Shown here: piece by piece, positions 36,679-44,549 of the stretch | Layout of the letters: the number at the start of each line of letters is the position of its first letter | Position numbering within the stretch: the first letter of the stretch is position 1 | Assembly: GCA_002685335.1 (NCBI GenBank) | Contig: NYWY01000054.1 | Location: 1 to 64,000, forward strand | Direction of reading: 5' to 3' | Length of the DNA stretch: 64,000 bases | Origin: Planctomycetaceae bacterium | GTDB lineage: Bacteria > Planctomycetota > Phycisphaerae > Phycisphaerales > SM1A02 | Notes under the pieces: model-generated | Told to the model about the DNA's origin: nothing | Databases searched by the model: none | What the model saw: only the letters and a program-made list of their open reading frames with translations | Program-made: the position numbers and the translations under genes

Positions 36679-37344
36679 TCAACCCTCGAGAAGCTTCTCT
36701 CTCAACTCGTCGTCGATCCCGAGGAACTCCCGCATGTGTTGATCGTAGCTCTCCTGATCCTCTTCCCGACTGAAGTCCAGGCGGAGTTCGTTGATGACCT
36801 TGGTTCCCTGGCCGATCCAGTCGTTCCAGGTCTGGAAGGAGATGTTCTCCTGGATCCAGACTCCGATCGGTCCCTTGAACGGCGGCCCTTCCAGCTGGGT
36901 TCCGGTCCGACCGGTTCGTCGGCAGATGAAGGATCCGGAGGCGGCGAGTTCGTCGGCGGTGGCGTTCTCCTCTTCGGAGAGGGCGGGCGGGGTTCGTCCG
37001 ATCGATTCGAGCTTTTCTCCGATCCCGTCGCGGACCAGAAGATCTCCCCGGGTCGCCGCCACTTTCCAGCCCGCTTCCAGCACCATGACGGCGCGGTCCT
37101 CGAGCCCGGCGTCAAGCATGGCTTCGCCGGCCAGCTGATAAGCCTTGCTCATATCGGCATTCAGTTCGACCACTTTTTCGAAGCACTTGGCGGCTTCGGC
37201 GGCCCGGCCGGCTTGGAGATAGGCGTTCCCGAGTGAGAAGTGAGCCATCTCATTCTTGGGATCCGCGGTGGTCATGTTCTCGAACTGGGCGATGCGTTGT
37301 TCGAGGCGGGGATCCCGCTCGTCGGTGGTGTTGGCTTCGGTCAT
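36679..37344 (-). CDS. TPR domain fused to a YggX-like Fe(II)-trafficking domain
   Basis: A 221-residue soluble protein. Residues about 15-105 contain two or three TPR units (NEMAHFSLGNAYLQAGRAAEAAKCFEKVVELNADMSKAYQLAGEAMLDAG). Residues about 133-221 match YggX: FICRRTGRTGTQLEGPPFKGPIGVWIQENISFQTWNDWIGQGTKVINELRLDFS, with the conserved Cys. YggX proteins protect iron-sulfur clusters and pass on Fe(II), and normally stand alone at about 90 residues. The TPR half may recruit clients. It is the last gene before the terminator; the ATG at 37344 has no competitor. Confidence 0.88.
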   Translation of the reverse strand: MTEANTTDERDPRLEQRIAQFENMTTADPKNEMAHFSLGNAYLQAGRAAEAAKCFEKVVELNADMSKAYQLAGEAMLDAGLEDRAVMVLEAGWKVAATRGDLLVRDGIGEKLESIGRTPPALSEEENATADELAASGSFICRRTGRTGTQLEGPPFKGPIGVWIQENISFQTWNDWIGQGTKVINELRLDFSREEDQESYDQHMREFLGIDDELREKLLEG

Positions 37345-37417
37345 GACGCGATGCTAGCACGCACGCGACCACCGCGGATCTGGGGATTCGTCAGAGTGGC
37401 CGGCTTGGCGAAGAATC

Positions 37418-37957
37418 TCAAGTCCGTTCGGGGGGGGACGTCCCGTAGGCCTGTGGATTCACGGATTGCATGAACGACCGGAGAATCGATTGCATGGGCT
37501 CGTTCGGAGAAAGACCCCGAAACGCATCGACCATCACCGGGAATTTCTTGCTCGCTCCGGACGCTTCGGCGGCTTCAATGACCCTCTGGACGGTGCAATC
37601 ACGAATGAGGCCTCCGGGGAGGCGGGTCTGAATCTCGTCGAGCCAGCGTTGCGCGATTTTTCGGGATTTTTCGTCGGGTCGGGTCAGGTAGAGGTACCGG
37701 GACCAGCCGAGGATCCAGCTGTCCAGAGCGTCGTCTGCGGACTGAATCAACAGCGTCCGAACCAGCGGAATCGGATCCTCGAAGGCGAGGGCCCGGAGGA
37801 CATCGTCCCGTTTCACTCGGAGGAAACGACCAGCCCGGATGCCTGGAAGGGATCCCTTCGATCGAAGGCGTTCGAGGGTTCTCCGCGACACCTTGAATTC
37901 ACTGGCTGCATCATCCAGGGTCAGCCAATTTTGATTCGTTGGGTCTTCCGGGGTCAT
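37418..37957 (-). CDS. Helix-turn-helix (excisionase/MerR-like) protein with a C-terminal domain of unknown function
   Basis: A 179-residue protein. The ATG at 37957 leads directly into WLTLDDAASEFKVSRRTLERLRSKGSLPGIRAGRFLRVKRDDVLRAL, a HTH_17-type DNA-binding domain as in excisionases and small regulators. The remaining 110 residues (RSADDALDSWILGWSRYLYLTRPDEKSRKIAQRWLDEI and RDCTVQRVIEAAEASGASKKFPVMVDAF) are helical and unfamiliar. No integrase or attachment site is seen nearby, so a phage origin is not supported. An upstream frame to 38071 lacks domain features. Confidence 0.75.
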   Translation of the reverse strand: MTPEDPTNQNWLTLDDAASEFKVSRRTLERLRSKGSLPGIRAGRFLRVKRDDVLRALAFEDPIPLVRTLLIQSADDALDSWILGWSRYLYLTRPDEKSRKIAQRWLDEIQTRLPGGLIRDCTVQRVIEAAEASGASKKFPVMVDAFRGLSPNEPMQSILRSFMQSVNPQAYGTSPPERT

Positions 37958-38061
37958 GGGGGTACTGGTACATGCGTGGGCCAGTGGCAGCGGCGCACGA
38001 TTTTCCGGATTTGGAATGGTATTTTCTCGCTTCTCGTGCCCGTGTCCCCCCGAAATGGAAA

Positions 38062-38094
38062 CCGCGGCCACGATCAGGGTGATCGTGGCCGCGG
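38062..38094 (-). terminator. Terminator downstream of the small secreted protein gene
   Basis: A perfect 15-bp GC-rich stem (38062-38076 with 38080-38094) has a 3-nt loop. On the minus strand it is followed by TTTCCATTT. It ends the regulator/secreted-protein unit about 68 bp after the stop at 38163, and separates that unit from the HTH gene at 37957. Confidence 0.82.
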
Positions 38095-38162
38095 GATGAT
38101 TCGAGCATCACGGAAAGAGTCGCGACTGGCGGCCGGAGGCGGATCTCCTCTGCGGTTGAAGG

Positions 38163-38483
38163 TCAGCGGGCTCGCCCCGGGGCGTGGCTCCGGAATCGGA
38201 ACGGCAGGATGAGCTCGATGCGGATGGGCGAATTCCAGAGTGAGGATCCCGGTCGATCCCAGTCCGCGCTTCGGCGGGCGAAATGCCAGCCCTCTCGATT
38301 CACGGGGCCTTCATTGTCGATGTCCGAGAAACGAAGTCGAAGTTTGCCGTTCTTGCCCCGGTCTTCAGATTCCGCATGGGTGCTCGGGGCCGGAAATCCG
38401 AGACAGACGGTGAGGGCGAGGATGGTGATGCCGGCGGGTCTTGCGTGGCGTCTGCCACGCGGGAGCCGTTGAATATGATTCAT
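38163..38483 (-). CDS. Small secreted protein paired with the XRE-TPR regulator
   Basis: A 106-residue precursor. The ATG at 38483 has GGAGG seven bases upstream. The N-terminus is a typical signal peptide: an Arg/His-rich start, ITILALTVCLGF, and a cleavage site near PSTHA-ESE. The mature part, about 69 residues, is basic and hydrophilic, contains FSDIDNEGPVNREGWHFARR and IRIELILPFRFRS, and has no cysteine. The gene begins 20 bp after the stop of the XRE-TPR regulator on the same strand and is followed by a terminator, so the two form one unit. I do not recognise the family. A longer frame through 39320 is antisense-type noise upstream of this start. Confidence 0.72.
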   Translation of the reverse strand: MNHIQRLPRGRRHARPAGITILALTVCLGFPAPSTHAESEDRGKNGKLRLRFSDIDNEGPVNREGWHFARRSADWDRPGSSLWNSPIRIELILPFRFRSHAPGRAR

Positions 38484-38503
38484 GATGGTCCTCCGGTGCG
38501 GGG

Positions 38504-39757
38504 TCAGGATGCGACGTCGAAAACACGAGCCGCCTCGAGGATCCGCCAGCCGATGCGGCGGAACCCGGGGAATCGACCCATCGTTCCGGTGATGGTTCGG
38601 ATCTCCTCTTCGTCGAGGATCCAGTCTTGTTCGGTTCCGACCATGTCGGCGATCCGTTGCCGTCGGAAGTGCTCGAGGGTGAAGGCACGTTCCCGAAGTC
38701 CCCAGTTGCCGATTCGTTCCGCGATCTCCATCGCCTTGTTGGTGAGCACGGCCATGTGTCGGTGGAGTTGTGGTTCCGGAAGATGCCGAAGGGCGATGTT
38801 GCAGCCGAAGATCGACCACCATCCCCGGGCCTCGAGCAGGTCGATCGAGGGGCAGGTGTCCAGATCGACCACCAGGTCGAGTTCGTGGAGAATCTCGGCG
38901 ATCGCTTCCTCGGCGTCGCGGACGCCGGAGGCGACGTCGATTTCGAGCAGGCCACCGGAACAGATCCTCGCCATCGCGAGGTCGGTGGGACGATCCCGGT
39001 GCTGATGAAGGTCGACGTAGATCGAAGAGGCCCGGCGAAGGTTCTCCGTGGCGTCGATCACGTGAGTGTCGAAATCCTCGTCTCGCGTCTCGAGCAGGCG
39101 GCGGGAGGCATGACCGAATGCGTAGTGCCCGATGGCGAGATTGTCCCGGAGCACGGGATCGGTCAGATCCTGGTCTGAAAGCCGGTCGATGAGATCGCGT
39201 GCCACGGATCGGGCTTCCACCAGGTGCCAGAGCGCATAGTGAGCATTCGCCAGACGTCCCTGCAGCGTCGTTCGCACGTCGAGATCCGGACAGTTCATCG
39301 AGAGACCTTCCTGAGCGCATTCGAGGGCTCGCGCGTAACGACCTCGTCGATCCCAGACCGAGCCTTCACGAAGGCAGGCGATGGCATGCTGTCGAGAATT
39401 CGAGGCGAGTTCACGCATTCGACGGCTGACGGCCAAAGCCTCGTCCAGTCGTCCGGCATGTCGTGATTCGATCGCACGAACACTGAGGGATTCGAAGGTG
39501 CTCGGTGCCTCGTCGTTCATGGGACCGGCTTCATGGTCCCAGACGGCTTCCGCGACATCGCCGATGTTCCAGTCGAGGGCTTCGGCGAGCCCGACGATCA
39601 GGTCGAGCTTCGGATTGCCACTTTCGGGTACGAGTTTGGATGGATCTCGTCCCAGGGTCCGTGAGAGTTCGGTTCGTGAACAGCCGCGGTACACGCGGGC
39701 GAGATCGACGAATCGACTCAGACGTCTCCGTTGCTCCACCTGATCTTGATTCTTCAT
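38504..39757 (-). CDS. XRE-family regulator with TPR-like C-terminal region (RRNPP-like architecture)
   Basis: A 417-residue protein. The ATG at 39757 has AAAGGA seven bases upstream. Residues about 25-70 form a helix-turn-helix of the XRE type: CSRTELSRTLGRDPSKL and PKLDLIVGLAEALDWNIGDVAEAV. From about 85 onward the chain is helical with TPR-like repeats (ESRHAGRLDEALAVSRRMRELASNSRQHAIACLREGSVWDRRGRYARALECAQEGL, LANAHYALWHLVEARSVARDLIDRL). The length and the HTH plus TPR order match peptide-sensing regulators of the RRNPP group. The small secreted protein gene follows at once. A link between them is inferred from position only. Confidence 0.78.
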   Translation of the reverse strand: MKNQDQVEQRRRLSRFVDLARVYRGCSRTELSRTLGRDPSKLVPESGNPKLDLIVGLAEALDWNIGDVAEAVWDHEAGPMNDEAPSTFESLSVRAIESRHAGRLDEALAVSRRMRELASNSRQHAIACLREGSVWDRRGRYARALECAQEGLSMNCPDLDVRTTLQGRLANAHYALWHLVEARSVARDLIDRLSDQDLTDPVLRDNLAIGHYAFGHASRRLLETRDEDFDTHVIDATENLRRASSIYVDLHQHRDRPTDLAMARICSGGLLEIDVASGVRDAEEAIAEILHELDLVVDLDTCPSIDLLEARGWWSIFGCNIALRHLPEPQLHRHMAVLTNKAMEIAERIGNWGLRERAFTLEHFRRQRIADMVGTEQDWILDEEEIRTITGTMGRFPGFRRIGWRILEAARVFDVAS

Positions 39758-40256
39758 ATCGTGTTCCTTTCTGCGTCCGAGGACGCAGTGGGTGGTATCC
39801 GCTCCCCGGAACGCGGAATTCGACCACCGTGACCGCCCCATCACGGATCCAGAAATTCGAACATCGGTCCCGGCAAGATCACACGAAGGACGGAATCCCG
39901 TTTCGGGTGATCGCCTTTCGTACGAATCTCGAATTCGAATGTTTTCGCAGCCGAAATCGAATTCCGGACATCGCCACGGCGGTCACCGAGTCCGAAACGG
40001 CGTCGGGGCCGAAAAACGCTTCCGCGACGAAAACGCATCGTCTCGATGACTTGGAACGTGGTTGCCGGTCTTCCCGGGAAACGAACGATGCCGCATCGAA
40101 CGTTCGCCAGCGGTGGGTGGACTCCGGGGCCCCTCGAGGAAGAACTCATCTTGGCAGGTCGCGAAGGAACGATGCAAGATGAAAATTCGTCGTGTGATGA
40201 GATTCCCCGGTCTAAATCGCACGAGGCAGTTTCTGTCGGTTGTCTTCCGACTCCCC
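39758..40256. other. Long A/T-richer intergenic region upstream of the XRE-TPR regulator and cutC
   Basis: Nearly 500 bp separate the divergent regulator and cutC genes. No frame here shows protein-like composition; several overlapping ORFs are noise. The left half contains repeated AATTCGA elements (listed separately). Base composition is visibly richer in A and T than in flanking genes, which together with the odd neighbours hints at an acquired segment. Confidence 0.5.
39817..39963. promoter_or_regulatory. Cluster of AATTCGA half-sites and a TCGAATTCGA palindrome
   Basis: AATTCGA occurs at 39817-39823 and 39854-39860. A perfect 10-bp palindrome TCGAATTCGA lies at 39929-39938, and TCGAATT lies at 39957-39963. 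All lie 60-206 bp upstream of the XRE-TPR start. They could be operators for that regulator or for a divergent promoter, but similar hexamers are not rare in this genome, so this is tentative. Confidence 0.3.
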
Positions 40257-41084
40257 ATGAACGAGCATGGAGGCATGGATGAGACTTCCGGTCGACTCGA
40301 AATTCCTCTGGATGATCCCCGGGACGTGATCATGGCGTCACGCCATGCGGATCGAATCGAGATCTGCCGGGCCCTGGATCGCGAGGGTCTCACGCCGTCC
40401 CCGGAACTGGTGGCGTCGATTCGAGCCGCGGTGGAGGAGGTCGGTCGTGACGGCTTGGATGGTGGACGGATGGCGCCGGACCTCGTGGTGCTTCATCAGC
40501 AGACGCCACCGCGGTCGACGGGCGTGGAACCCGATCACTCCATCTTCGTCCCGCGATCGGACGAGATCACGACTCTGGTTCTCGAGCTCCCTCGATTCGC
40601 CGAGTCGGGTGCGACGGCGGTGGTGATCGGTTTTCTCGGCCCGGACGGCACGCTTGACCAACGCTCGATCGAACGAGTGGTGTCCGCGGCCGGGACGGTG
40701 GGGATGTCGGTCGCGTTTCATCGAGCCTTCGATCTCGTTCCCGACCCCGCGGATGCGGTCAGGAGTCTGCGGGATCTCGGGGTTCGTCGCGCGCTCGCCT
40801 CCGGCGTTCCAGGGTTCGATTCCAGTGTCATCGACTTCAATCGGAGGCGGTCTCGTCTGCAGGCGGCGTTGGAGGCGGGAGGCGATGAATTCGAGATCGT
40901 CTTCTGCGGGGGGGTTCGAGCGGATCTTCTGGATCGGATGGGGTTGGCATTTCCCGCCGTTCACGCAAGCTGCCGGGGCGACGCCGATGCGTCGGGGAGG
41001 CGAGTCTTCGATCCGTCCGTCGCCCGGGCCCTTCGAGCCGCGATCGATCGCCGGAAACTCGAATCTCGATCCGATCGCGGGTGA
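40257..41084 (+). CDS. cutC: CutC family protein
   Basis: About 275 residues of a TIM-barrel fold. Landmarks are LEIPLDDPRDVIMASRHADRIEICRALDREGLTPS, FVPRSDEITTLVLELPRFAESGATAVVIGFLGPDGTLD, MSVAFHRAFDLVPDPADAVRSLRDLGVRRALASG, and FCGGVRADLLDRMGLAFPAVHASCRGDAD. CutC was linked to copper homeostasis, but its biochemical role is still unsettled. The start is uncertain: ATG at 40257 keeps the first beta strand and the one at 40275 also would, but a GGAGG lies only one base before 40275, too close to use. The long upstream frame to 40062 is not protein-like. Confidence 0.87.
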   Translation: MNEHGGMDETSGRLEIPLDDPRDVIMASRHADRIEICRALDREGLTPSPELVASIRAAVEEVGRDGLDGGRMAPDLVVLHQQTPPRSTGVEPDHSIFVPRSDEITTLVLELPRFAESGATAVVIGFLGPDGTLDQRSIERVVSAAGTVGMSVAFHRAFDLVPDPADAVRSLRDLGVRRALASGVPGFDSSVIDFNRRRSRLQAALEAGGDEFEIVFCGGVRADLLDRMGLAFPAVHASCRGDADASGRRVFDPSVARALRAAIDRRKLESRSDRG

Positions 41085-41159
41085 CCGGGGCGAGCCGGGA
41101 CGGTTTTGCCGGTCGGGTGGGTGTCCGGGCGATGATCGTTCGCGTGGTAGATTCCACGT

Positions 41160-42092
41160 GTGAAACGACTGGCGACCACCCTCTGCGGGATACCGCTCCG
41201 CAATCCGATCATCGCCGCGGCCGGCACCGCGGGTTACGGTCCGGAGATCGCGGAAGTGGTACCGGCTTCGACCTTCGGGGCGATCACCACCAAATCGATC
41301 ACGCCGGAATCCCGCGCCGGCAATGCACCCTGGAGGGTCACGGATCTCCCGGCGGGCATGCTCAACGCGATCGGCCTCGCCAATGTCGGGCTCGATCGCT
41401 TCATGCTCGAGACGATTCCGGAAATCCAAAACCTCGACACGGTGATGATCGGTTCGATCGCCGGACACGAGATCGCCGACTACACCGAAGTCGCCCTCGC
41501 CTTCGCTCGTCCCGAGGCCTCCTGTCTCCGGCTGATCGAGCTCAACGTGTCATGTCCCAACACGTCCACCGGCCGGCAATTCGGCGACGACCCCGCGATG
41601 CTCGGTGAACTGGTCGCCGAGGTGGCGCGAATCCTCGACGGGAAGCCCTTGCTGGTCAAACTTTCCCCCGGCGCACCCGATCCGGTCGGACTGGCGGAAG
41701 TCGCAGTGAGGTCCGGTGCCGCCGGACTCACCGTCGCCAACACGATGCCCGCGATGGCGATCGATCCGGAAACCAGACGGAGTCGAATCGGAAGGGCGGC
41801 CGGTGGACTTTCAGGGCCGGCGATCCATCCCGTCGCCGTCCGGTTGGTGCACGACGTTCGGCGGCGACTCGACGAGGTTGCGCCGGGCACGCCGATCGTG
41901 GGTCTGGGTGGCGTTCTGAGCTGGCGTGACGCGGCGGAGTTCATGCTGGTGGGGGCCGACGCGGTCGGGGTGGGGACGGCGTTGTTCGTCGATCCTCGGA
42001 CTCCGAGGCGACTGGTTCGGGATCTGGAGCGGTGGGTCGTCCGGCAGGACGCGGACACGGTGGGTGAACTGGTGGGGGCCTTCGAGCCATGA
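41160..42092 (+). CDS. pyrD: Dihydroorotate dehydrogenase, class 1
   Basis: A 310-residue flavoprotein with a GTG start. Blocks are LCGIPLRNPIIAAAGTAGYGPEI, ITTKSITPESRAGNAPWRV, MLNAIGLANVGLDRFM, the active-site Cys in LIELNVSCPNTSTGRQFG near residue 131, KPLLVKLSPGAPDP, LTVANTMPAMAIDPETRR, GGLSGPAIHPVAVRLVHDV, and the FMN phosphate site IVGLGGVLSWRDAAEFMLVGADAVGVGTALF. The catalytic Cys places it in class 1 (soluble); sequence resembles the 1B branch, which needs a PyrK partner, but no pyrK is adjacent. It oxidises dihydroorotate to orotate in pyrimidine synthesis. pyrF, a later step of that pathway, lies 16 kb away. Confidence 0.93.
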   Translation: MKRLATTLCGIPLRNPIIAAAGTAGYGPEIAEVVPASTFGAITTKSITPESRAGNAPWRVTDLPAGMLNAIGLANVGLDRFMLETIPEIQNLDTVMIGSIAGHEIADYTEVALAFARPEASCLRLIELNVSCPNTSTGRQFGDDPAMLGELVAEVARILDGKPLLVKLSPGAPDPVGLAEVAVRSGAAGLTVANTMPAMAIDPETRRSRIGRAAGGLSGPAIHPVAVRLVHDVRRRLDEVAPGTPIVGLGGVLSWRDAAEFMLVGADAVGVGTALFVDPRTPRRLVRDLERWVVRQDADTVGELVGAFEP

Positions 42093-42541
42093 CGCGGTCG
42101 GAACGTGAGCGTTTCGACGACCTCCTGGACCGCGTGCTCGAAGAACTCCCTCCGAATCTGGTGTCCCTCTTCGACGAGAAGCCGCTGGTGGTCGAGGATC
42201 GACCGACCCCGGAAATGCTGCGTGAACTGGGAATTCCGCCCGACCGGGCGGACGAGATCTGCGGCCTTCATTCCGGACCGATGGGGCCACAGCGGACGTT
42301 CGACGCGTCTGGAGACGGCGACCTGGTCGGCGAGATCGGGGTGATCCACGTCTTTCGGGAAGGCGTGGTGGCCTGCGCCGGTGGATGGACGTCATGGGAG
42401 GATCGCGACGCGGATGGAACCGTCATCGCCGGTGGCGGGGAGCAGGTCGTTCGCGAGGAGATCCGAATTACGCTGCTGCACGAGGTCGGTCATCACTTCG
42501 GACTCGACGAGGACGATCTCGAAGCGCTGGGTTTCGACTGA
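42089..42541 (+). CDS. Zincin-like metallopeptidase family protein
   Basis: A 150-residue soluble protein. It has the acidic start ERFDDLLDRVLEELPPNL, then LFDEKPLVVEDRPTPEMLRELG, and the zinc motif ITLLHEVGHHFGLDEDDLEALGF (HExxH plus a downstream acid). This matches the small 'metallopeptidase family' (DUF1025/zincin_1) proteins, whose substrates are unknown. It overlaps pyrD by ATGA. Confidence 0.9.
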   Translation: MTRSERERFDDLLDRVLEELPPNLVSLFDEKPLVVEDRPTPEMLRELGIPPDRADEICGLHSGPMGPQRTFDASGDGDLVGEIGVIHVFREGVVACAGGWTSWEDRDADGTVIAGGGEQVVREEIRITLLHEVGHHFGLDEDDLEALGFD

Positions 42542-42558
42542 ATCTCCGACCCGCCGGA

Positions 42559-43302
42559 TCAGGCTTCGGCTTCCGCCGTTTCGAGATAGAGGATCCGAAC
42601 GCAGCTGGGGCACTGCTGCACGGTCTTGTTGTCGTCCGCGTGCAGGTTGACCACCAGGTAGTACGGAATCTGGACGTGGCAGGCACCACAGGAATATTCT
42701 CGATGACGCTTGCTCACCTCGGTGACTGCGGCGAGCGTCTCGCCTTCGGTCTGGTCGGCGACTTCGTCGAACAACGCGAGCATCTTGTCGGGAAGTCTTC
42801 CCGCGGCGGTGACCCGTTCGATCTCCAGTTCGCCGAGTCGCTCGCCGATCGCCTGTTCACCCTTGTCGCATTCCTCCTGGGCGACCTCGAGGAGTCGGAC
42901 GCGTTCCGCGACCTGTTCGTCGAGATCGTTCACTTCCGCGGCCACCGCCTCCTGCCGTTCCATCTCCGCGAGTTGACTGACCTCGACTTCGTCCCGCAGC
43001 GATTGCAGTGATTTCATCTCCGCGAGAATCGCCTGGTACTGCTTGTCGGTGGTCGCCGTGTTGAGCTCCGTTCGCAACTTCTCGATTCTCGTCTCGAAGT
43101 CGGTCGACTCGCCCTCGAGGTTCGCGAGGTGGGCCTGGGACTGTCGCTGCCGGGAGGCCGCCTCCTCCTGCCGCTCGCGGACCTCGGTGAGCTTGCGGCC
43201 CCGGATCTCCAGAAGTTCTCGAGCGGAATCCACTCTCGAACGGAGTCCACGGAGCTGGCTGTCGACGCGAAACAGGCTGATGAGGTCTTCGGTGAGGGTC
43301 AT
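42559..43302 (-). CDS. Coiled-coil zinc-ribbon protein (zf-RING_7/CT398 type)
   Basis: A 247-residue protein. A long antiparallel coiled coil spans about residues 10-175 (LFRVDSQLRGLRSRVDSARELLEI, TDFETRIEKLRTELNTATTDKQYQAILAEMKSLQSLRDEVE). A C-terminal zinc ribbon has two CxxC pairs (YSCGACHVQIP and VQQCPSCVRILY). The build matches the CT398-like proteins known from chlamydiae and many bacteria. Their partners include RNA polymerase sigma-54 or secretion factors in some species, which is not shown here. It is the last gene of the minus operon that includes cdsA. Confidence 0.87.
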   Translation of the reverse strand: MTLTEDLISLFRVDSQLRGLRSRVDSARELLEIRGRKLTEVRERQEEAASRQRQSQAHLANLEGESTDFETRIEKLRTELNTATTDKQYQAILAEMKSLQSLRDEVEVSQLAEMERQEAVAAEVNDLDEQVAERVRLLEVAQEECDKGEQAIGERLGELEIERVTAAGRLPDKMLALFDEVADQTEGETLAAVTEVSKRHREYSCGACHVQIPYYLVVNLHADDNKTVQQCPSCVRILYLETAEAEA

Positions 43303-43342
43303 CCCCGCGATGTTACCAGCGCCCGTGCTCTTCGCGGAGTAA

Positions 43343-44185
43343 TCAACCGGCCGTCACCACGAGTATCCAGGCGACGGGCCCCGCCAGGAGCGGCGAATCG
43401 AGCACATCGAGCATGCCGCCCATGCCGGGAAGAATGGTTCCGCTGTCCTTCGCCCCGGCTTCTCGCTTGAGAAGACTCTCCAGAAGGTCTCCGGCGGCCC
43501 CGACGGCGGCCAGCACGACCCCGCCGACCAGGCCGGCGAGGAGAGGCATGATTCCGGTCGCCGCGGCGAGCCCCAGCCCGGCGGCCCCCCCCCAGACGAG
43601 GGCTCCGACCCCGCCGGCGATCGTCTTGCCGGGACTGAGCCAGGGAATCATCTTCCGGCGGCCGAGGCTCATCCCGGTGAAATAGGCCCCGATGTCCCCG
43701 GCCTTCACGACGAGCACCAGCCCGGCCGCGGCCCAGCCACCCACGATCTGGCACACCAGAACCCAGAAGGCGACGCCGAGTCCGACCCACAGGGCGGCCA
43801 TGATCATGCCCGCCATTCCCGTGAAGCCACCCTCGATGCGTCGGGCTCGGACGATCGGCACGCCTGCGGTGAGCAGGGCGACGATCGGTCCCAGAAGCGC
43901 GACCCCGATGGCGATCCTCGAATCTCGAAAAAGAGTGGCTGCGAGGGTGGCCAGGAGGACGGCTTCCGCCGCGAAGACGGTCGCCATGGGGTCGGCCCGA
44001 AGGCCGGCGGCCCGGAGGAGTCGGGCCGCTTCAATCGCGCCCAACGGGACCAGGACTCCGGCGGCCAGGGCGGCGAAGACCGTTCCTGACACACCAGTTC
44101 GATTCGCGATCATCGAATCCAGAACCACCACGCCCACGAGTCCGCCGATGAGGAGCGGACCGGTCACGAGTCGACGTCGAAGCAT
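43343..44185 (-). CDS. cdsA: Phosphatidate cytidylyltransferase
   Basis: A 280-residue membrane protein with about seven or eight hydrophobic helices. The ATG at 44185 (MLRRRLVTGPLLIGGLVGVVVL) gives a proper membrane start. The C-terminal CDP-diacylglycerol synthase signature is clear: GDLLESLLKREAGAKDSGTILPGMGGMLDVLDS, preceded by VKAGDIGAYFTGMSLGRRKMIPWLSPGKTIAGG. It makes CDP-diacylglycerol from phosphatidic acid and CTP for phospholipid synthesis. It lies 28 bp downstream of the rhodanese gene and 40 bp before the zinc-ribbon gene. Confidence 0.94.
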   Translation of the reverse strand: MLRRRLVTGPLLIGGLVGVVVLDSMIANRTGVSGTVFAALAAGVLVPLGAIEAARLLRAAGLRADPMATVFAAEAVLLATLAATLFRDSRIAIGVALLGPIVALLTAGVPIVRARRIEGGFTGMAGMIMAALWVGLGVAFWVLVCQIVGGWAAAGLVLVVKAGDIGAYFTGMSLGRRKMIPWLSPGKTIAGGVGALVWGGAAGLGLAAATGIMPLLAGLVGGVVLAAVGAAGDLLESLLKREAGAKDSGTILPGMGGMLDVLDSPLLAGPVAWILVVTAG

Positions 44186-44213
44186 GGTTTCTCCGGATGG
44201 TTCGGGCGGCGAA

Positions 44214-44549
44214 TCAGTAGCGAGGGATCGTGCCGTCGATCTCGAGACTCCAGCGATCGATTCCGCCGGCGGCCGAGAGCACGTCCTCGAATCCCGCTTC
44301 CCGCAGGAAAGCGACCACTTGCAGACTTCGGACTCCGTGGTGGCACATGACCACGATGCCACGGTCCGAGTGTTCTTCGAGTTCCTGGAGGCGGGATCGA
44401 ACATCCGCCATGGGAACGTGCAGAGCCGCCTCGACCCGGGCGATCGCCAACTCCTCGTCCAAACGGCAGTCGATCAGAAGCGGAGGGTTTTCCGCGGCGA
44501 GTCCGGCCGCCAGTTCCGTCGGTTCGATTTCCCATGGATGCCGGCTCAT
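44214..44549 (-). CDS. Single-domain rhodanese-like protein
   Basis: A 111-residue protein: PTELAAGLAAENPPLLIDCRLDEELAIARVEAALHVPMADV, then VVMCHHGVRSLQVVAFLREAGFEDVLSAAGGIDRWSLEID. The active-site loop CHHGVRS carries the catalytic Cys and is the form typical of single-domain sulfurtransferases. It may move sulfane sulfur to an unknown acceptor. The start overlaps the stop of the upstream lipoprotein (ATGA). Confidence 0.93.
   Translation of the reverse strand: MSRHPWEIEPTELAAGLAAENPPLLIDCRLDEELAIARVEAALHVPMADVRSRLQELEEHSDRGIVVMCHHGVRSLQVVAFLREAGFEDVLSAAGGIDRWSLEIDGTIPRY

Noticed and set aside
37418..37957. Prophage excisionase.
   Set aside because: The HTH is of the excisionase type, but there is no integrase, attachment-site repeat or other phage gene nearby.
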